Source: Caenorhabditis remanei
Taxonomy: Eukaryota; Nematoda; Chromadorea; Rhabditida; Rhabditidae
Assembly: GCF_010183535.1 (NCBI RefSeq)
Contig: NC_071332.1
Location: forward strand, 10,540,001-10,604,000
Length of the DNA stretch: 64,000 nucleotides
Reading direction: 5' to 3'
Part shown: one piece after another, positions 23,045 to 35,503 of the stretch
How the letters are laid out: each line of letters opens with the position of its first letter
Numbering within the stretch: the stretch's first letter is position 1
Notes under the pieces: generated by a model
What the model was told of the DNA's origin: nothing
Databases searched by the model: none
What the model saw: the letters and a program-made list of their open reading frames with translations, nothing else
Made by a program: the position numbers and the translations under genes

Positions 23045-26000
23045 CTGGAAAAAAGGGTGATGATGGGAATGAAATGGTCGGAGAAAGACCATTGACGAAT
23101 TGAAAAGGAAGGAGGAGGTGAACATGAACAGATAGACAACGAAAAGGAAAAGAAGAAGAAGAAGATGGGAATGGTAATTGGCTCAATCGACAAGAGAAAA
23201 TGCAGGACACAATTTGAATAATGGCCAGAAAAGGAATAAGAAAAAGACATGATACATTTACTGTTTTTCTCGTTTCGCTCTGAATATTAAGACGATAGAA
23301 GATGGAAAGAAATAAAGGAATTCTAGAAAACGTTTGACACTCTCACATGGTTTTGAGAAAAAAGGTCAAAGAAATGCCGCTGATAATACATTTTTCGATC
23401 AAGAAATCAACAGATTTTTGAAGTTTCAAAAACTAAAACGATCTGGAGGAGAATATTCAGACTGTCTCGATACTCCACAGGAGAGAATTATAGAGATATT
23501 GCAAGAGGATATTCAGATAAAACATTTGAAAATTACATTTCAATGGAAGAAAAAAACTTTTCCTAACTGGATAGAATCAGTCTTCAAAACAACTACAAAC
23601 CATTGTCCTACAGTAAGAATTCAAAAACATCTCTAATAAGAAAAAAAACAGGCATTCGTTTAGAATTCGAAAACTTCAGACAACAATTAGTTAAGAAGTG
23701 ATAACCCCTCTTGTCTCTGACACATACTAGATGGTTTGTTTGCTGACCTCCCATTCTTCTTCGAAGTAGACAAGACAAGAAATGCTTGAACTCGAACAGT
23801 GTACAGTAAACGAGGAGTTCGAAACAAGTCAATGACGTGCTTCCTCACTATGCCACTGATGATGTGATCAAACAAATGGTAGAAGCATGTGAAAAGCCGG
23901 TGAGAGAGTGTGGGAGGATGAGAGACGCAGAGATGCATAGTCGCTCCCTTCGGGGCGCCTCAGATGCTTCTCAGCCACCCCTCTAACACACACTGTTTTA
24001 TTTGTTTTCGTCACTTTTTTGCGTTGATATCATCATCTTTTAGGAGAAGAAGCTTGACAATGAATTGGACACACAACAACTGTATTGTGTGTTATTCATG
24101 GAATTCACTTGTAATGATTTCTGTCTGATTTTTATCTTTGGCGATTCGTTTCAAATTCCAAGGAATTAGTATTATTTAGACAATGTTGATCGAATAGACT
24201 AGATTACTTTGGCCAATTATAATGACTATTCTTTTCAAACAACAGAGAAATAAATGATTTAACTACGTGTTCAAGAATAATTTGATTTAGTTACTAATCC
24301 TCCTAGATTACGGTCGAAAGTATGTTGAAAGTAGCCGAACAGCTGTAATAATTTTCAAAACGAAAAGGCGAAGCAGGAAGATGATTTTCACAGTAATTTA
24401 TAAACGAACGACACCAAAAACCTGTCATCTATTGATCATTCGTGAAGTTCAATTTATGCAAAACCATCTGGATTATCACTGATCATTTCGCCAAAAGACT
24501 ATTTTCGATTTGAGTCTCAATTTCAGATTTCCCATTTTTTTAGTAACGACCAGAAACTATATCGAACATTCAAATAAATAAAAAAACAATAGCTTATCAT
24601 TATTTTGTTTCCTCCTCTTCTAGTCCAAGCCGGAAAGTATATTCAAACATTATTTCACTTCCTCCCACCTCTTTTTAGAATGTTCCACTTCAGAAAAGAA
24701 ATTTGAGGAATTTATGAATTTGAATGGAATGGAATGGAATGGAATGGAAATGAATGGAAGAAATTTGGCAAATCAAAACACAAAAGGTCATCTTGTCAAA
24801 AAAAAAACAAACAGAAAGCAAAAAAGAAAAACCGAGATGACATAGAAGGCGTGATTTTTCGGTTGAGTAAGAACAAGAGAAAGCGTAGGCGACACGAGAA
24901 GAAGTCACACCAGTTCACTCGTCTAAAAACTTACTTGTTGTGGTCAAAAAGTTCACTGGAGCGCATAAATTCAGAAAACAATTGAATGTTTTGGACGGAA
25001 GAGTCGGGGGGAAAAGAAAGAAGAAAATAAGAGAAACAAGTTGATAAGTCAATGAGTGATAAGAAAGAAACCAGTAGAAAACAAGAAATGTCATTTTATA
25101 TTACAAAAAGAGAGACCCTTTTGGTCTAAACGGTGTTCGATTGGATCAGAGAATGATGAGGATCGGAATTGGGGAGAAGAAGATAGAGGGATTGATGATA
25201 ATTGCTGATAACCTCATTGGTTTTGTATAGAGAACTGATCAAGGTTGGAAGATGTAATCAGAATTAGATTGAGGTAGTTGAAGTAGAAGGGGTTGCAAAA
25301 AATGGACGGTTTGGTCAGATAAACAAATGATAAAAACAGTGTAGTGATCCTAAACCTATTATTGAAGCTGGTGCATATATTTTTGAATGAGATGAGACTT
25401 AACTAGCTTTCTAGTGCTTAATTACTTGGTTTCGATAAAATAAATCAAGAATTTTGACATACACAATGGTATATCTGAAACCTCAAATGATTTCAGATAT
25501 ACCAGCAAGTTCTGTCATCCTTTCTGTCATGCTTTTTCAGAATGCCCTTCTATCCTGTATTCTAAAAAAGGAATGTTTCTGCATCACTTCCTGATTGTGA
25601 CTCCCAAATCCTTGATGTTAGCAAAGCTCGAAATTCAATCAGTTTAATGAAAAGTTAAAAATTAATGAAGTGAAGGCTAAAGTGTTGCTGCAGTCTCTAG
25701 GCGACACTGAGAAACTGAATTATTTTTAGCAGAAGCAGAGGTTTTTGAATTGGATTAGCCTTCTGGAGACTTCTAGCACTTTCCACTTCTAGCTGGCCAG
25801 TCTAGCTGGGAGAAGAGGAAGGAAGCGGCGACCTTTAGATGGGAGAGGGAATAGATAATACTGGTTTGAATTGTAGACATTTCAACAAACATATATGTAC
25901 ATACAACTTACAGGCGACACTTTTTTTCAAAAATATGTGTTATGACATAAAAAAAGAGAGGGATCATCATCGTTTTCTCCTTCTTCTTACACGAAAAAAA

Positions 26001-29000
26001 ACCGACTCCCTCACTTTTTTCTCGTTTAATCTAATCGGATTATGAGATCAGGTTGAATGGCAAAACAACATGCAAATATGAATTAAAACGACACCGATTC
26101 AAGAGTTTTTGTTCATAATGGGATCATGGATGGGTGAGAAAAAAGGGAAAGAAGGAAGAAGAAGAGAAAAAGGAAGTGGTGGATGATTGAAGGAGACAAG
26201 GGGAAAGTTACTTGATGAATCGGAACGAATTCATGGATTTAGATCAGATGACGTTGAGTTCTCGTTTTCTGGATCATTCCTTTTCTAGGCTAGTTATCAG
26301 AAGTTACAATGGACATTGAATAGAGAGGAATACGGTTACAGGAAGTACAAGAGGTCTAGAAAGACGAAGAAGTCGCCGAATTGAACGAGTTAAACGAGAA
26401 TCAATGCAAAAAGGTGACGTCAAGGAGGTGTAAGATGAGAGGTGATGATTGCCACTTGTAAGTGTCGAAAGCTTCATTTTCACTTTTACCTTTTTGAAAG
26501 AATAGGAGAGAGGAAAGGACAAGAATAGAGAAGATTCTGTACTTTTTATATATCGTTTTTTCACTTTTCCTTACTTCAAAAATATCCCTTCTCGTCTCGG
26601 TACTGACTAATTGGCAAAAGGTTAGAGGTCGTTTGAAGAGACGTTTAAACGGAAGAACTTTCGAAGAAGAGGTCAGATCATAACACAAGTATACTTGCTA
26701 TAGTTGGAGGCATGGGGTGACTTTAAGAGAAGTTATTATCGTATTACATTCAAACTAATCGACTAATATGGAAAGATGTCTCAGATTTCCGAAAACGAAG
26801 AGAGTTAGAACAATTCGTGACTTTACAGAACGATCAACAGGAGGAAGAAATGGTAAAGAACTTCTTGAATGTCACTGTTGCCGTACTTTGGCCCTAGGAT
26901 TTGAAGATAATGCTATGGAAGCTGGCTCGGAAACAATCCTATTTGACATTTTAAAGAAAAACAAAGGAAAACTCAAAACTTAAAAGTAGTGTTATGCCCA
27001 AAAGATATGAACGTATGTCTCAATATGCCAATAGTTGAATTCGATGGTTTTTGATTTGTTATCAGCAGGTTTTTTTTTCGTTTGGCGAGTGGTAAGTAAA
27101 CGTATCCTGTTTGAATGAAAACTTATGCGAATTGGGATTCACATGGACTAGGTTCTGCTCTGCTTTCTAGGCCGCCAGGAGTTTATTTCAAAAGTTTACT
27201 GAAAACGTTTTCATAAAAATGAATTATTGGGAACGTCTGAATCGAGGTCACTTTTTAGACATAGTTGTGACTTTCCTCCAACAACATGGAATCAAATATG
27301 ACCATAACCAGAAATAACACAAAAAATAAATGTCCTTGATGATAATAATAAACACTCATAAATTGAATAAAGAAGGAAAAAACATAGGATTGGTTCCAAT
27401 GTAGTCAGTGTCTGGTGGCATTCAAAAAAGAAGAAGTTACACTGTAAAAGAGTGTAAACACATATACACTCACCCCTTCTCTAACAACACAAAAACCGTT
27501 TTGTGTAGGAGGAAATGAATGAAAACATTGAGGGACGAAATGAATGAAAAAGGAATAAGAGGAAGGGCAAGGCGTGATTCGTATCACAACCTAAAATGGC
27601 AAAACGATTGGACAGGAGGGTCGACGTCGTCATATGGAAGGACAGGAGGAAAAGGTTGGAGAGAAAGAAAAAAGATGGATAAAAAAGGACGACGTCGAAC
27701 GGTAAATTGAAAGGTTGAATGAAATAGAATATGGAATAAAGAGGGCGGATAGAAAAGAGACGATTGGCAAACTATGCCCGATTGGGTAATATTATAAATA
27801 GAAGGATGGAATGGATTGGGTAGAACAACAAAATGACTGTCTCAAAGTGAATGGATGCAGATGCAAAAGAGATGGAAAAAACAGTTGATTAGGATTAGAG
27901 AGTGTAGGAAATGATGGGTTTACGAATACCTGAAACAAGAGAAAAAACTGAAAATCCGATAGAAGTGGATTACGATATTTGCTTTGTCAGAGAACTGACA
28001 GATATCATGGAACTCGTTGCCTTTTACTCAAAATATTTTACTAGAGTACCTAGAAATACTCTGTTTTCTCTGATATCATAATCTCATTATTTCCGTTTAG
28101 ACCCATTTATTCGTTTCTTTCGAATAAAACGGCCCAAAATATCTTGAAAGCTATTCAGCTCAAATGATCTCTTGGAGTACTACAACTCGCACGCATCACA
28201 TTTCAATGTCGTCGCAATTTCCTTTTGGCTCATAAATCAAGAAAAAGTTGGCAGAAAAGTTTTCGACTTTTTCGATTCAAAGATTAGACATTATGATGAA
28301 GAAAAAGAAGAGAAGAGGAGGGGAGATTAGGAGGAATAAAACAGGGATTGATATGGAATGAACTGATTTCATTCGAAATTAGAATATGGAGGAGGGGTGG
28401 ATGGAATTGAGAAGATTGACTTGGAATTGAAATGTGATGGATGTTGAAACGGAGTGGAATGAAAAAGAGGAGTACAAGAATGACGAGATTGGGAAGTTTG
28501 AATATTGGCTTTAAATACTTCTGATGTTGAATGAAATCCCATAGATTCTGAATTTAGAGATTGAAGTTCTAGTTCTGAAACCGAAGCTTTGGAAACCGAG
28601 ATCTAGATATCACGTTGAGAACTTCAAGACGAGACTGAAAAGCAGAATGGATCGAACTGAATTCGAGAAAAAAAACATAATATGCAGACAGATTTAAAAA
28701 CAGAAACGAATTTGCATAAGCAACTTCTGAAAATCCTCCGAAAAATCTCAAAATCTGGAAAATCCCACGAACACGTCACACCCTCGTGTTCTTCTTGTTT
28801 TTCTAATTTCTCTGGTTTCAATTTTAAAATTGTGTCGAGTCATAAGTAAGTGTATGAAATCAAAAATGAAAAATTACCCGGGAAAAAAAAGAAAATTGTG
28901 AAAGAGTTCTAGAAGTTAGGAGAGAGAAAAAAACGAGTGTTTAGTAAACTGGGGACACAACGATGGAAATTGGATTTATTCTATATCACTTCAACTGACA

Positions 29001-29829
29001 GGTACACAACTTTACTTCTGAAGTCAGTAAGAGTTATTTTTAGAAAAAAATGATTGGAGATGATGTGAAGACGAGTGGACATGAAAAGAGTGAACGATAA
29101 GCAAATATTGATAATCAATATAATCAGATGCTTGCAGAGTCTTTCTATCGGAACGTCGGGAAGCGCACCGATAGATAGATATGTCGAAAAATGCAATGAC
29201 CCAAATAAACATAGAAAACGACAAGTCGGATAGTCGGGAGAGAAGGAGACGGCTTGGAAGAAAAAGAAGAAAATGAAGGAGACTGTGTGATCAGATAGGA
29301 GAGGACAAGTGGATAAAAAGGGTGATCATGAGAGAGAGAAAAGAGAGAATTACTGACTGTCTGATGGTGTTCGCACCTCTTCCGATAGGCTTCATCGTTG
29401 CAAACTGGCTATGCTGTCTTCTTGTCCATTCGGCGAATTGCAATGGGAAACGGACGGTGGAAGACGAAGAAGAAGAAGAAGAAGCTGAAGCTGTAACATT
29501 TGACAGAAAGAAAAATAACAGAATTGTTTTCAGATTTAATGTAATGGAAAAAGACAAGTCAGTGATGACCTATTTCAGTTTAATCAGTGGATAGCTCCCT
29601 AGTTGAAAGACAGTTGAGGGCTCTTGATGAAAAATGACTGCCTAGGTCAATGTTTAAAATAATTTTGGATAATTTCAATTCTAGAAATTACTGTAAGAAA
29701 ACATGAATTTTGTGAACTTTTGAAATATAAATCCATCGAATTATAGGAGATTACCGCCGACGCATGAAACCAAACCGTACACCGTTATTAAGTTCTGTTT
29801 AACAAAAATCATTCTGCAGTATCGAGGAA
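23045..29829. other. Gene-poor 6.8 kb stretch, purine-rich on plus strand
   Basis: No exon chain found on either strand. The plus strand keeps the same GAA/GGA-rich composition as the intron to its left, which suggests it may be further intron or 5' region of the minus-strand TMEM55-like gene. One weak candidate first exon lies on the minus strand near 29350-29391 (MKPIGRGANTIRQS, then GTAATT), but its phase does not continue into the exon at 23044, so it would have to be untranslated or lead elsewhere. Confidence 0.4.
24722..24750. repeat. (TGGAA)n microsatellite
   Basis: Five consecutive TGGAA units with slightly degenerate flanks. Locally interrupted, so a simple microsatellite, not a satellite array. 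Confidence 0.8.
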
Positions 29830-30889
29830 ATGAAGTTCACGATACTCGTTTTGTGCGTATGTCTTCTGAAAATTGCGAATTCTTTGAATCTGAATGATAT
29901 CAGTGAGTTTGAAACTGAAAAAAAGGTAGATGCTTTCAGATGCTCCGGTTTCTTTTCACAGAGCTGATCAGTATAACACAACAGTTATATGAAACAGCTT
30001 TTTGTTTTTTTCATTTATTCTGGAGCAAATTATGCTTTCAGTTACTCCGGTTTTTTGAATTTCAGATTTTCAGAGTTTAGAAACTATGTTTTTCTATCTT
30101 TGTTATTTGTGGGAAACAATTTTATTTCAGAAAAGGTACGTACTAATCCAACTACTATTGCTACAACTACCACAATGAAACCTACAACTACAACAAAGAC
30201 TACAACAACAACTACAGTATACACTTCAACCACCAAACCTGTAGAGCATTCTGTTGTGGATCCTGGACCAATGTTGATTGACTGTCAAGATGCATGTCCC
30301 ACTGGATGGCAGTATTATAATTCGAATTGTTACAAGGTGGGTGTTCAAGTTCGTATTTTATGTGTCATCTATTTTCAGAAATTCGATTCTGGTGTAACGT
30401 ATTCTCAAGCTGTATCAGCGTGCTCCGGCCTGGGAGCTCAGCTTGTTACAATTGATAACTTCGATGAGAATGATGCATTGAGAAGTAAGAAATCGTCTTA
30501 AATTCAGAATAATCTGGTTCATATTTAGAAGCATTTGACACGAATACACTTTTCTATGAATCACAAGAGACATGGATCGGTTTGAAGTTTGTGAGTGGTT
30601 CCTGGACATGGTCTGGTGGTTCAGAAGCAAGTTATATAAACTGGGCACCAACTCAACCTGCTTCCGGGCAGTGTGTTCAGGTGACTTGTTATAATGGCCG
30701 GGGGACTCTGATTGAAAATTGAAGATTCAGATGATAACGGATGCATTAATCAATGAGACGTATAAATATCAACGTGGCGGATGGAAAACTTACGATTGTT
30801 CAAAGATATCTGCAAGTTACATTTGTGAACGACCAGCCGGATCTACAGAATTATTGAAGGCTACCACTGTTGAAATAGATTGGGATTGA
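29830..30889 (+). CDS. Secreted C-type lectin-like protein with Thr-rich linker (copy 1)
   Basis: Five exons: 29830-29902, 30131-30336, 30379-30484, 30529-30680 and 30731-30889, joining in frame to 231 residues. Signal peptide (FTILVLCVCLLKIANS), a Thr-rich linker of about 35 residues (probably O-glycosylated), then one C-type lectin fold: CPTGWQYYNSNCYK, a helix with ACSGLGAQLVTI, WIGLKFVSGSWTW, YINWAPTQP, CVQ, WKTYDC and SYICE. The calcium/sugar motifs EPN or QPD and WND are missing (QPA and TYD instead), so classical calcium-dependent sugar binding is unlikely. Nematode CLEC proteins are mostly gut-secreted and pathogen-responsive; that role is inference. First of three tandem copies. Confidence 0.88.
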
Positions 30890-31120
30890 AAATAATGAAC
30901 AGATTATTGAAAATTAGATTTAACATCATGAGTATTGTTTGGGATGTCTACAGTCTCCCAGACACAATTTCAGTTTTTCTTCATCTTGAAGCAGTTCTAT
31001 ACTACAACATCAATCTGTGATCCCATCCAATTCTGCCCTGTTGGATAATACGAGATTATGTTGACGTATCGAACTTTTTCGATTGTCTACAGGTTCACAG
31101 GCTGTGGTATTTCAGTCGAA

Positions 31121-32092
31121 ATGAAATGTTTGACCGCAGTTTTCTGTCTACAACTTCTCACTTTTTCAAGTGCTTTGGATTTAAATGATATCAGTGAGTT
31201 GGTTTTCTGTCACGTAGTTTTCTTGGAGTTTTCGATATTCAGAAAAAATGAGAACTGACCCAACAACTCTCGCAACTACTCCAACTACGACAACTCCCAC
31301 AACAACAACAACGAAACCAACGACCACGACTAAAACTACAACGACTACACCAACAACAACTACAGTAACCACTACAACTACCAAACCTGTAGAGTTTTCA
31401 ATTGTGGATCCCGGAGCAATTATGATTGATTGTCCAGATGCTTGTCCGAGTGGATGGCAATATTACAGTTCAAAGTGTTACAAGGTTCGTAGATTTTTCA
31501 GTTAAAAATATATATAAGAAGGTGCCAGTTTTCAGAAGTTTACGTCAACCGGTACATATACTCAAGCAATCTCTGCTTGCCAAGCACTCGGAGCCGAACT
31601 AGTGACGATAGAAAATTCGGCTGAGAATGACGCTCTGAGAAGTTTGATAGTATAAATTTGAATTATAAAAGTCTCTCGAATTTCAGAAGCATTTGATACG
31701 AATGCTCTAGTTGATGAATCACGGGAAACGTGGATTGGTTTGAAAGCATCAGTGACAGGTGGATCATGGATTTGGACAGATGGATCCACCGCTAGTTACA
31801 CGAATTGGGCTCCTACTCAACCTTCGTCAGCCTCACAGTGTGTTCAGGTAGATGGATTGAAGCGAAAGTTTTTGGGCAGTCCTTTCGCTCGTGATAAAAT
31901 TTTTGCATTGTTAATAATTAATTTTTGAAAATTATTGTCCTTCTTCATCTACATATAATTGATAGTTTGTTTCAGATGATCACCGACGCATTGAGTGATG
32001 CAACCTATCTGTATCAACGTGGAGGATGGAAAACCTACGACTGTTCGAAAACATCGGCGAGCTACATCTGTGAACAATCAGCATCTGGTTAA
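31121..32092 (+). CDS. Secreted C-type lectin-like protein with Thr-rich linker (copy 2)
   Basis: Five exons: 31121-31193, 31243-31484, 31536-31641, 31687-31847 and 31976-32092, giving 232 residues. Signal peptide (LTAVFCLQLLTFSSA), the longest Thr linker of the three copies (about 45 residues, from ACN codons), then the lectin fold (CPSGWQYYSSKCYK, ACQALGAELVTIE, WIGLKASVTGGSWIWTDG, YTNWAPTQP, WKTYDC, SYICE). No EPN/QPD or WND motif. The last intron (128 bp) falls at CVQ|MITDAL, the same place as in copy 1. AATAAA at 32157-32162. Confidence 0.88.
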
Positions 32093-32445
32093 TCCACAAC
32101 AACTGCAGCAGTCTTAAATGTTTCTGTCAGTATTGTTGGGGGAAAATAACGTTTTGAATAAATAAAAATGATTATCAGTCATTGGGAATGTGACATTGAG
32201 CAGCGTTGTGTATTGCAATAATAGATCTTTATGTTTCTTAAAATTTTCCTGGTTTCCGTGATTTGCTCGGTCCCTTAAAAGTTCCAACTACCAATGGGTT
32301 CTTCCTTTTCAAATCGACAACCTCTGATCTGTAGAAATTCGGAATATCTGAAGGATTACATCAGATTACCATCGCATATCGACCTTTTTGTACAATACTC
32401 TTCAGTTTCCAACCAACCAACATTTTTTCTTTTATTTCAGTAAAC
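32093..32445. other. Spacer between lectin copies 2 and 3
   Basis: 3' UTR of copy 2 and upstream region of copy 3. A TTTATTTCAG acceptor ends 5 bases before the copy 3 start codon, fitting trans-splicing. No gene. Confidence 0.5.
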
Positions 32446-33262
32446 ATGAAGTTCATTATTCTTCTTCTATTTGGAGCAATTTTCCCCCCTACTGTTTCGC
32501 TGGATTTGAATGAGATCAGTCAGTTGTCAGCTTACTTAAAGTCTTGAAACAATGCATTTCAGAGAAAATGAAAACGAATCCAACAACCATTGCAACAACA
32601 ACTACTCCAACTACAACAACAACTCCTACTTCAACTACAACAACTCCTACTTCAACTACAACGACAGTAATGACAACAACAACAACTGGAGAACCAGAAT
32701 ACATTACATTTACAATGACATATCCAGGCGCTATGCTGACAGATTGTCCTGGAGGATGTGCAACTGGGTGGCAATATTATGGCTCGAAATGTTACAAGGT
32801 TTAAAAAAATTGTTTCGCAACATTAATGTGGCATTATTGAATTCAGAAGTTCAATCAGGCTACCACATACGATCAAGCAGTTACTGCTTGTCAAGTAGAA
32901 TGGGCAGAATTGGTAACAATCGACAACTCGTATGAAAATGAAGCATTGAGAAGTGAGTCATTTGATGTATTAAATCTGAAACATCTATTTCAGAAGCATT
33001 TGATACGAATGCTCTAGTTGACGAGCCAAAAGAAACATGGATTGGATTGAGATCTACAAGTGGATCTTGGAAATGGACAGATGGCTCTTCTGCTAGCTTC
33101 ACAAACTGGGCACAGACGCAACCTTCCAGTAGCCAATGTGTGCAGATGATCACGGATGCGTTGAGTAACGCAACTTATCAGTATCAACGCGGCGGTTGGA
33201 AAACATATGATTGCTCAAAAACATCGGCGAGCTATATTTGTCAAAGATGGGCGACTGTCTAA
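32446..33262 (+). CDS. Secreted C-type lectin-like protein with Thr-rich linker (copy 3, one intron fewer)
   Basis: Four exons: 32446-32518, 32563-32798, 32847-32952 and 32994-33262, giving 227 residues. Signal peptide (FIILLLFGAIFPPTVS), Thr-rich linker with TPTSTTTT units, then the lectin fold (CATGWQYYGSKCYK, ACQVEWAELVTID, WIGLRSTSGSWKWTDGS, FTNWAQTQP, WKTYDC, SYICQ). The intron that splits CVQ from MITDAL in copies 1 and 2 is absent, so exons 4 and 5 are fused. EPN/QPD and WND motifs are missing here as well. It ends 134 bp from the convergent V-ATPase gene stop. Confidence 0.88.
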
Positions 33263-33396
33263 TAAACAATTTCATGAGCACGACAATTTTCCTGATTTGA
33301 AGGGATTAAACTAGAAATGCAAAAGGCAACGGGCCATAATTATCATACATAGAACGGGATATAGAAGAGTGAATATAAACAAGAAAAGGGTTGTTT

Positions 33397-35026
33397 CTAA
33401 AGGCCGAGATCTTTCCAGTGATTTATCATTAGTTTTTGAGCGGCAAGAAGAGCATGATAGCGAACGTTTGGATCCATGACAGTCAGCAGACGCATCATGG
33501 CTTCTTTCCCACCGAGTAGGTCCACATGCATTTTTCCACGCGGATAGAATCTAAAATCAAAATAAGTGTATGTGTATTTTAAAGTAACGCACCTAACAAA
33601 CTCTCCAATATCGTGCGCAGCAACACAAAGAACCAGAGGATCATTACTTTTTTCGAGCATTGTGATTAATAATTTTAGAAGTTCTTGGCGATTATCGTTT
33701 AATCTATGGGCATTTTCTGTCCAGAAGACCTCGCATTTGTGTGCAGGAGACCAATGAAGTGATCCAAGTCGAAGCTCGTTTTCGTATTCATCGAACGAAG
33801 TAAGCACTTGGACAACCTTCTTGAGCTCTCCACGAAGAAACGCCATGTCATCCTGAAAAATTATCTTCATTTTTGAATAATATTATATGACAAACAATAA
33901 GATCGACATCCTGGAATTTTCGATTTTCGAGATGATCAAGTTTTATTGGAATTCTGTTCTGTATCATTTGAAGAGAGGCTTGTCTGAAAAAACACTATTG
34001 ATCATTTCATATGTTTTCTTTGTTTCTTACTTTTTCATGTAGTCGTCTTCGTTGGAGGCAATAAGATTTCTTAGCGTTGCAACAACAATTCGAATGACTT
34101 TTTCTTTTTGACAGTTTCCGAGAATTCCAGAGATTGTATGAATGAGATTTCCAGAGAGAGCAACTTCTGCTGCGTGCGAGTTGAAAGTCAGAAGCCACAT
34201 ACAGAAAATTATCTGATATTGAATCTGGAATCCGCATTTGCGAGTCGAATAAAGCGCATGTGTCAGCGAATCATAGCCATTGATGTTTACGAACGACACT
34301 CGATAGGAATCTACTCTGAAAAGAGTTTGCATACATCGGACTGCAGTCGCGATGTAGTCGTTTCCAGTTCCACGCGTGAGAGCTTCTTTCAGAGATCCCA
34401 TCACGTAATCTAGCTCGTCGCCGGTAATTCTGAAACATTGCTTTTTTTTTAATGTTTCTATTATAAGCTGAAACTTCATATTTCCAAAAACTGCCATTTT
34501 CGTGAGAATGGAGAAGGTGATATGAACTATATACTGATCTTCACGATGTAGTAAACCAAGAAAAAACGAGTAGGGCGATCTCTTCAAAAGTTTTGCGACA
34601 TCTTCGAATATAATTGTTCTGCCGACGTCTTCTCGAAGCATGTCGTCGATTATTGTCAAAGTATATCTCACGTAATCATCTTTCGAAATCTGGAACCAAA
34701 ATTAGCTATTTCGAAACTGAATTATGAAATATATCAACCTGCGACATGAGGTGTACAAATGCGTATACGGCTTTCTCCTTGAATACGGACAACACGGTGG
34801 AGCGATCCGCTTCAGTTTCTGCTTGTTCGTACGTCACAATGAAATCATAATCACTTTGGGCAATCATTCTCGACCTGTAAACATAAAACTTGTTCCCTAT
34901 CTTTTTCTAAAAACGATTTTAGACTCACTTTGTGAAAAGCCCCCAGTTGGTTTTCATTGTGCGCACTTTGTCTGCTTCCTTTTGGAAATGTGTTCGGATG
35001 AGATCTTGATTTTCACCAAAAACCAT
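33397..35026 (-). CDS. vha-18: V-type proton ATPase subunit H
   Basis: Peripheral V1 subunit that couples ATP hydrolysis to proton pumping and silences free V1 after disassembly. Seven exons: 34929-35026, 34739-34874, 34475-34689, 34031-34429, 33896-33983, 33593-33852 and 33397-33550, joining to 449 residues, normal for the family. Hallmarks are NWGLFTKSRMIAQ near the N-terminus, armadillo-like helical repeats with [17 protein letters not shown] and ATLRNLIA, and the conserved end from [14 protein letters not shown] through [10 protein letters not shown] to [18 protein letters not shown]. elegans has two H genes, vha-15 and vha-18; the symbol here is chosen by synteny. It starts 477 bp from the divergent pos-1 gene. 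Confidence 0.93.
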
Positions 35027-35503
35027 GTTGACTGGATAAGAGAAAACTCAATAGGGAGTAGAGTGGCAAGCAGAAAATGATAGCGAAACCAGCTGGGAAA
35101 CGTTAATTCTTTTTTGAAAAGCGTGGCAAAAAATGATAGTGTGAGTGCGCGCTAATGATAATTCTGAAAATTCGGCGTTCAAAATTTTTTTCGATCTTCA
35201 TTTTGAGCGCTCATTTTTATTTTCGATGATATCGGCGCCAGTTTTCGCGTTTTTAGATTTCCAAAAGTCTCATTCGTTCATTCATTTCTTCTCGTCTTTC
35301 TCTTGTAAATCGTTATTTAATTCAAGCAAGATTGCTTCTTCGAAACTTTAGAACTTTTTTCATTCTTCCACAGAGCTCCGTTCCTTCGCTTATTCTTTTC
35401 GCGTTTCCTTCAAACTTCATTTTTCCACTCTTTCCAATTTACATTCCGCAGACGTACAGCCTTTTTCTCACGAATATTGCAATTATGATTTGTTTAGATC
35501 ACA
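35027..35503. promoter_or_regulatory. Shared divergent upstream region of vha-18 and pos-1
   Basis: The 477 bp between two opposite start codons must contain both 5' regions. The right half, upstream of pos-1, is pyrimidine-rich on the plus strand. No individual factor site can be called with confidence. Confidence 0.45.

Noticed and set aside
22957..23250. Ser/Phe-rich minus-strand open frame overlapping the candidate 5' exon
   Set aside because: Composition comes from pyrimidine-rich sequence; only the 54-nt part bounded by a good acceptor and donor was kept.
23334..23636. 100-codon plus-strand open frame
   Set aside because: No similarity recognised, no upstream acceptor or downstream partner, and AT-rich Lys/Ile/Phe composition typical of chance frames.
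24722..24750. (TGGAA)n as a possible satellite or structural element
   Set aside because: Only about five units, so a simple microsatellite.
31181..31384. Val-rich open frame opposite the lectin linker
   Set aside because: Antisense of ACN threonine codons in the low-complexity linker.
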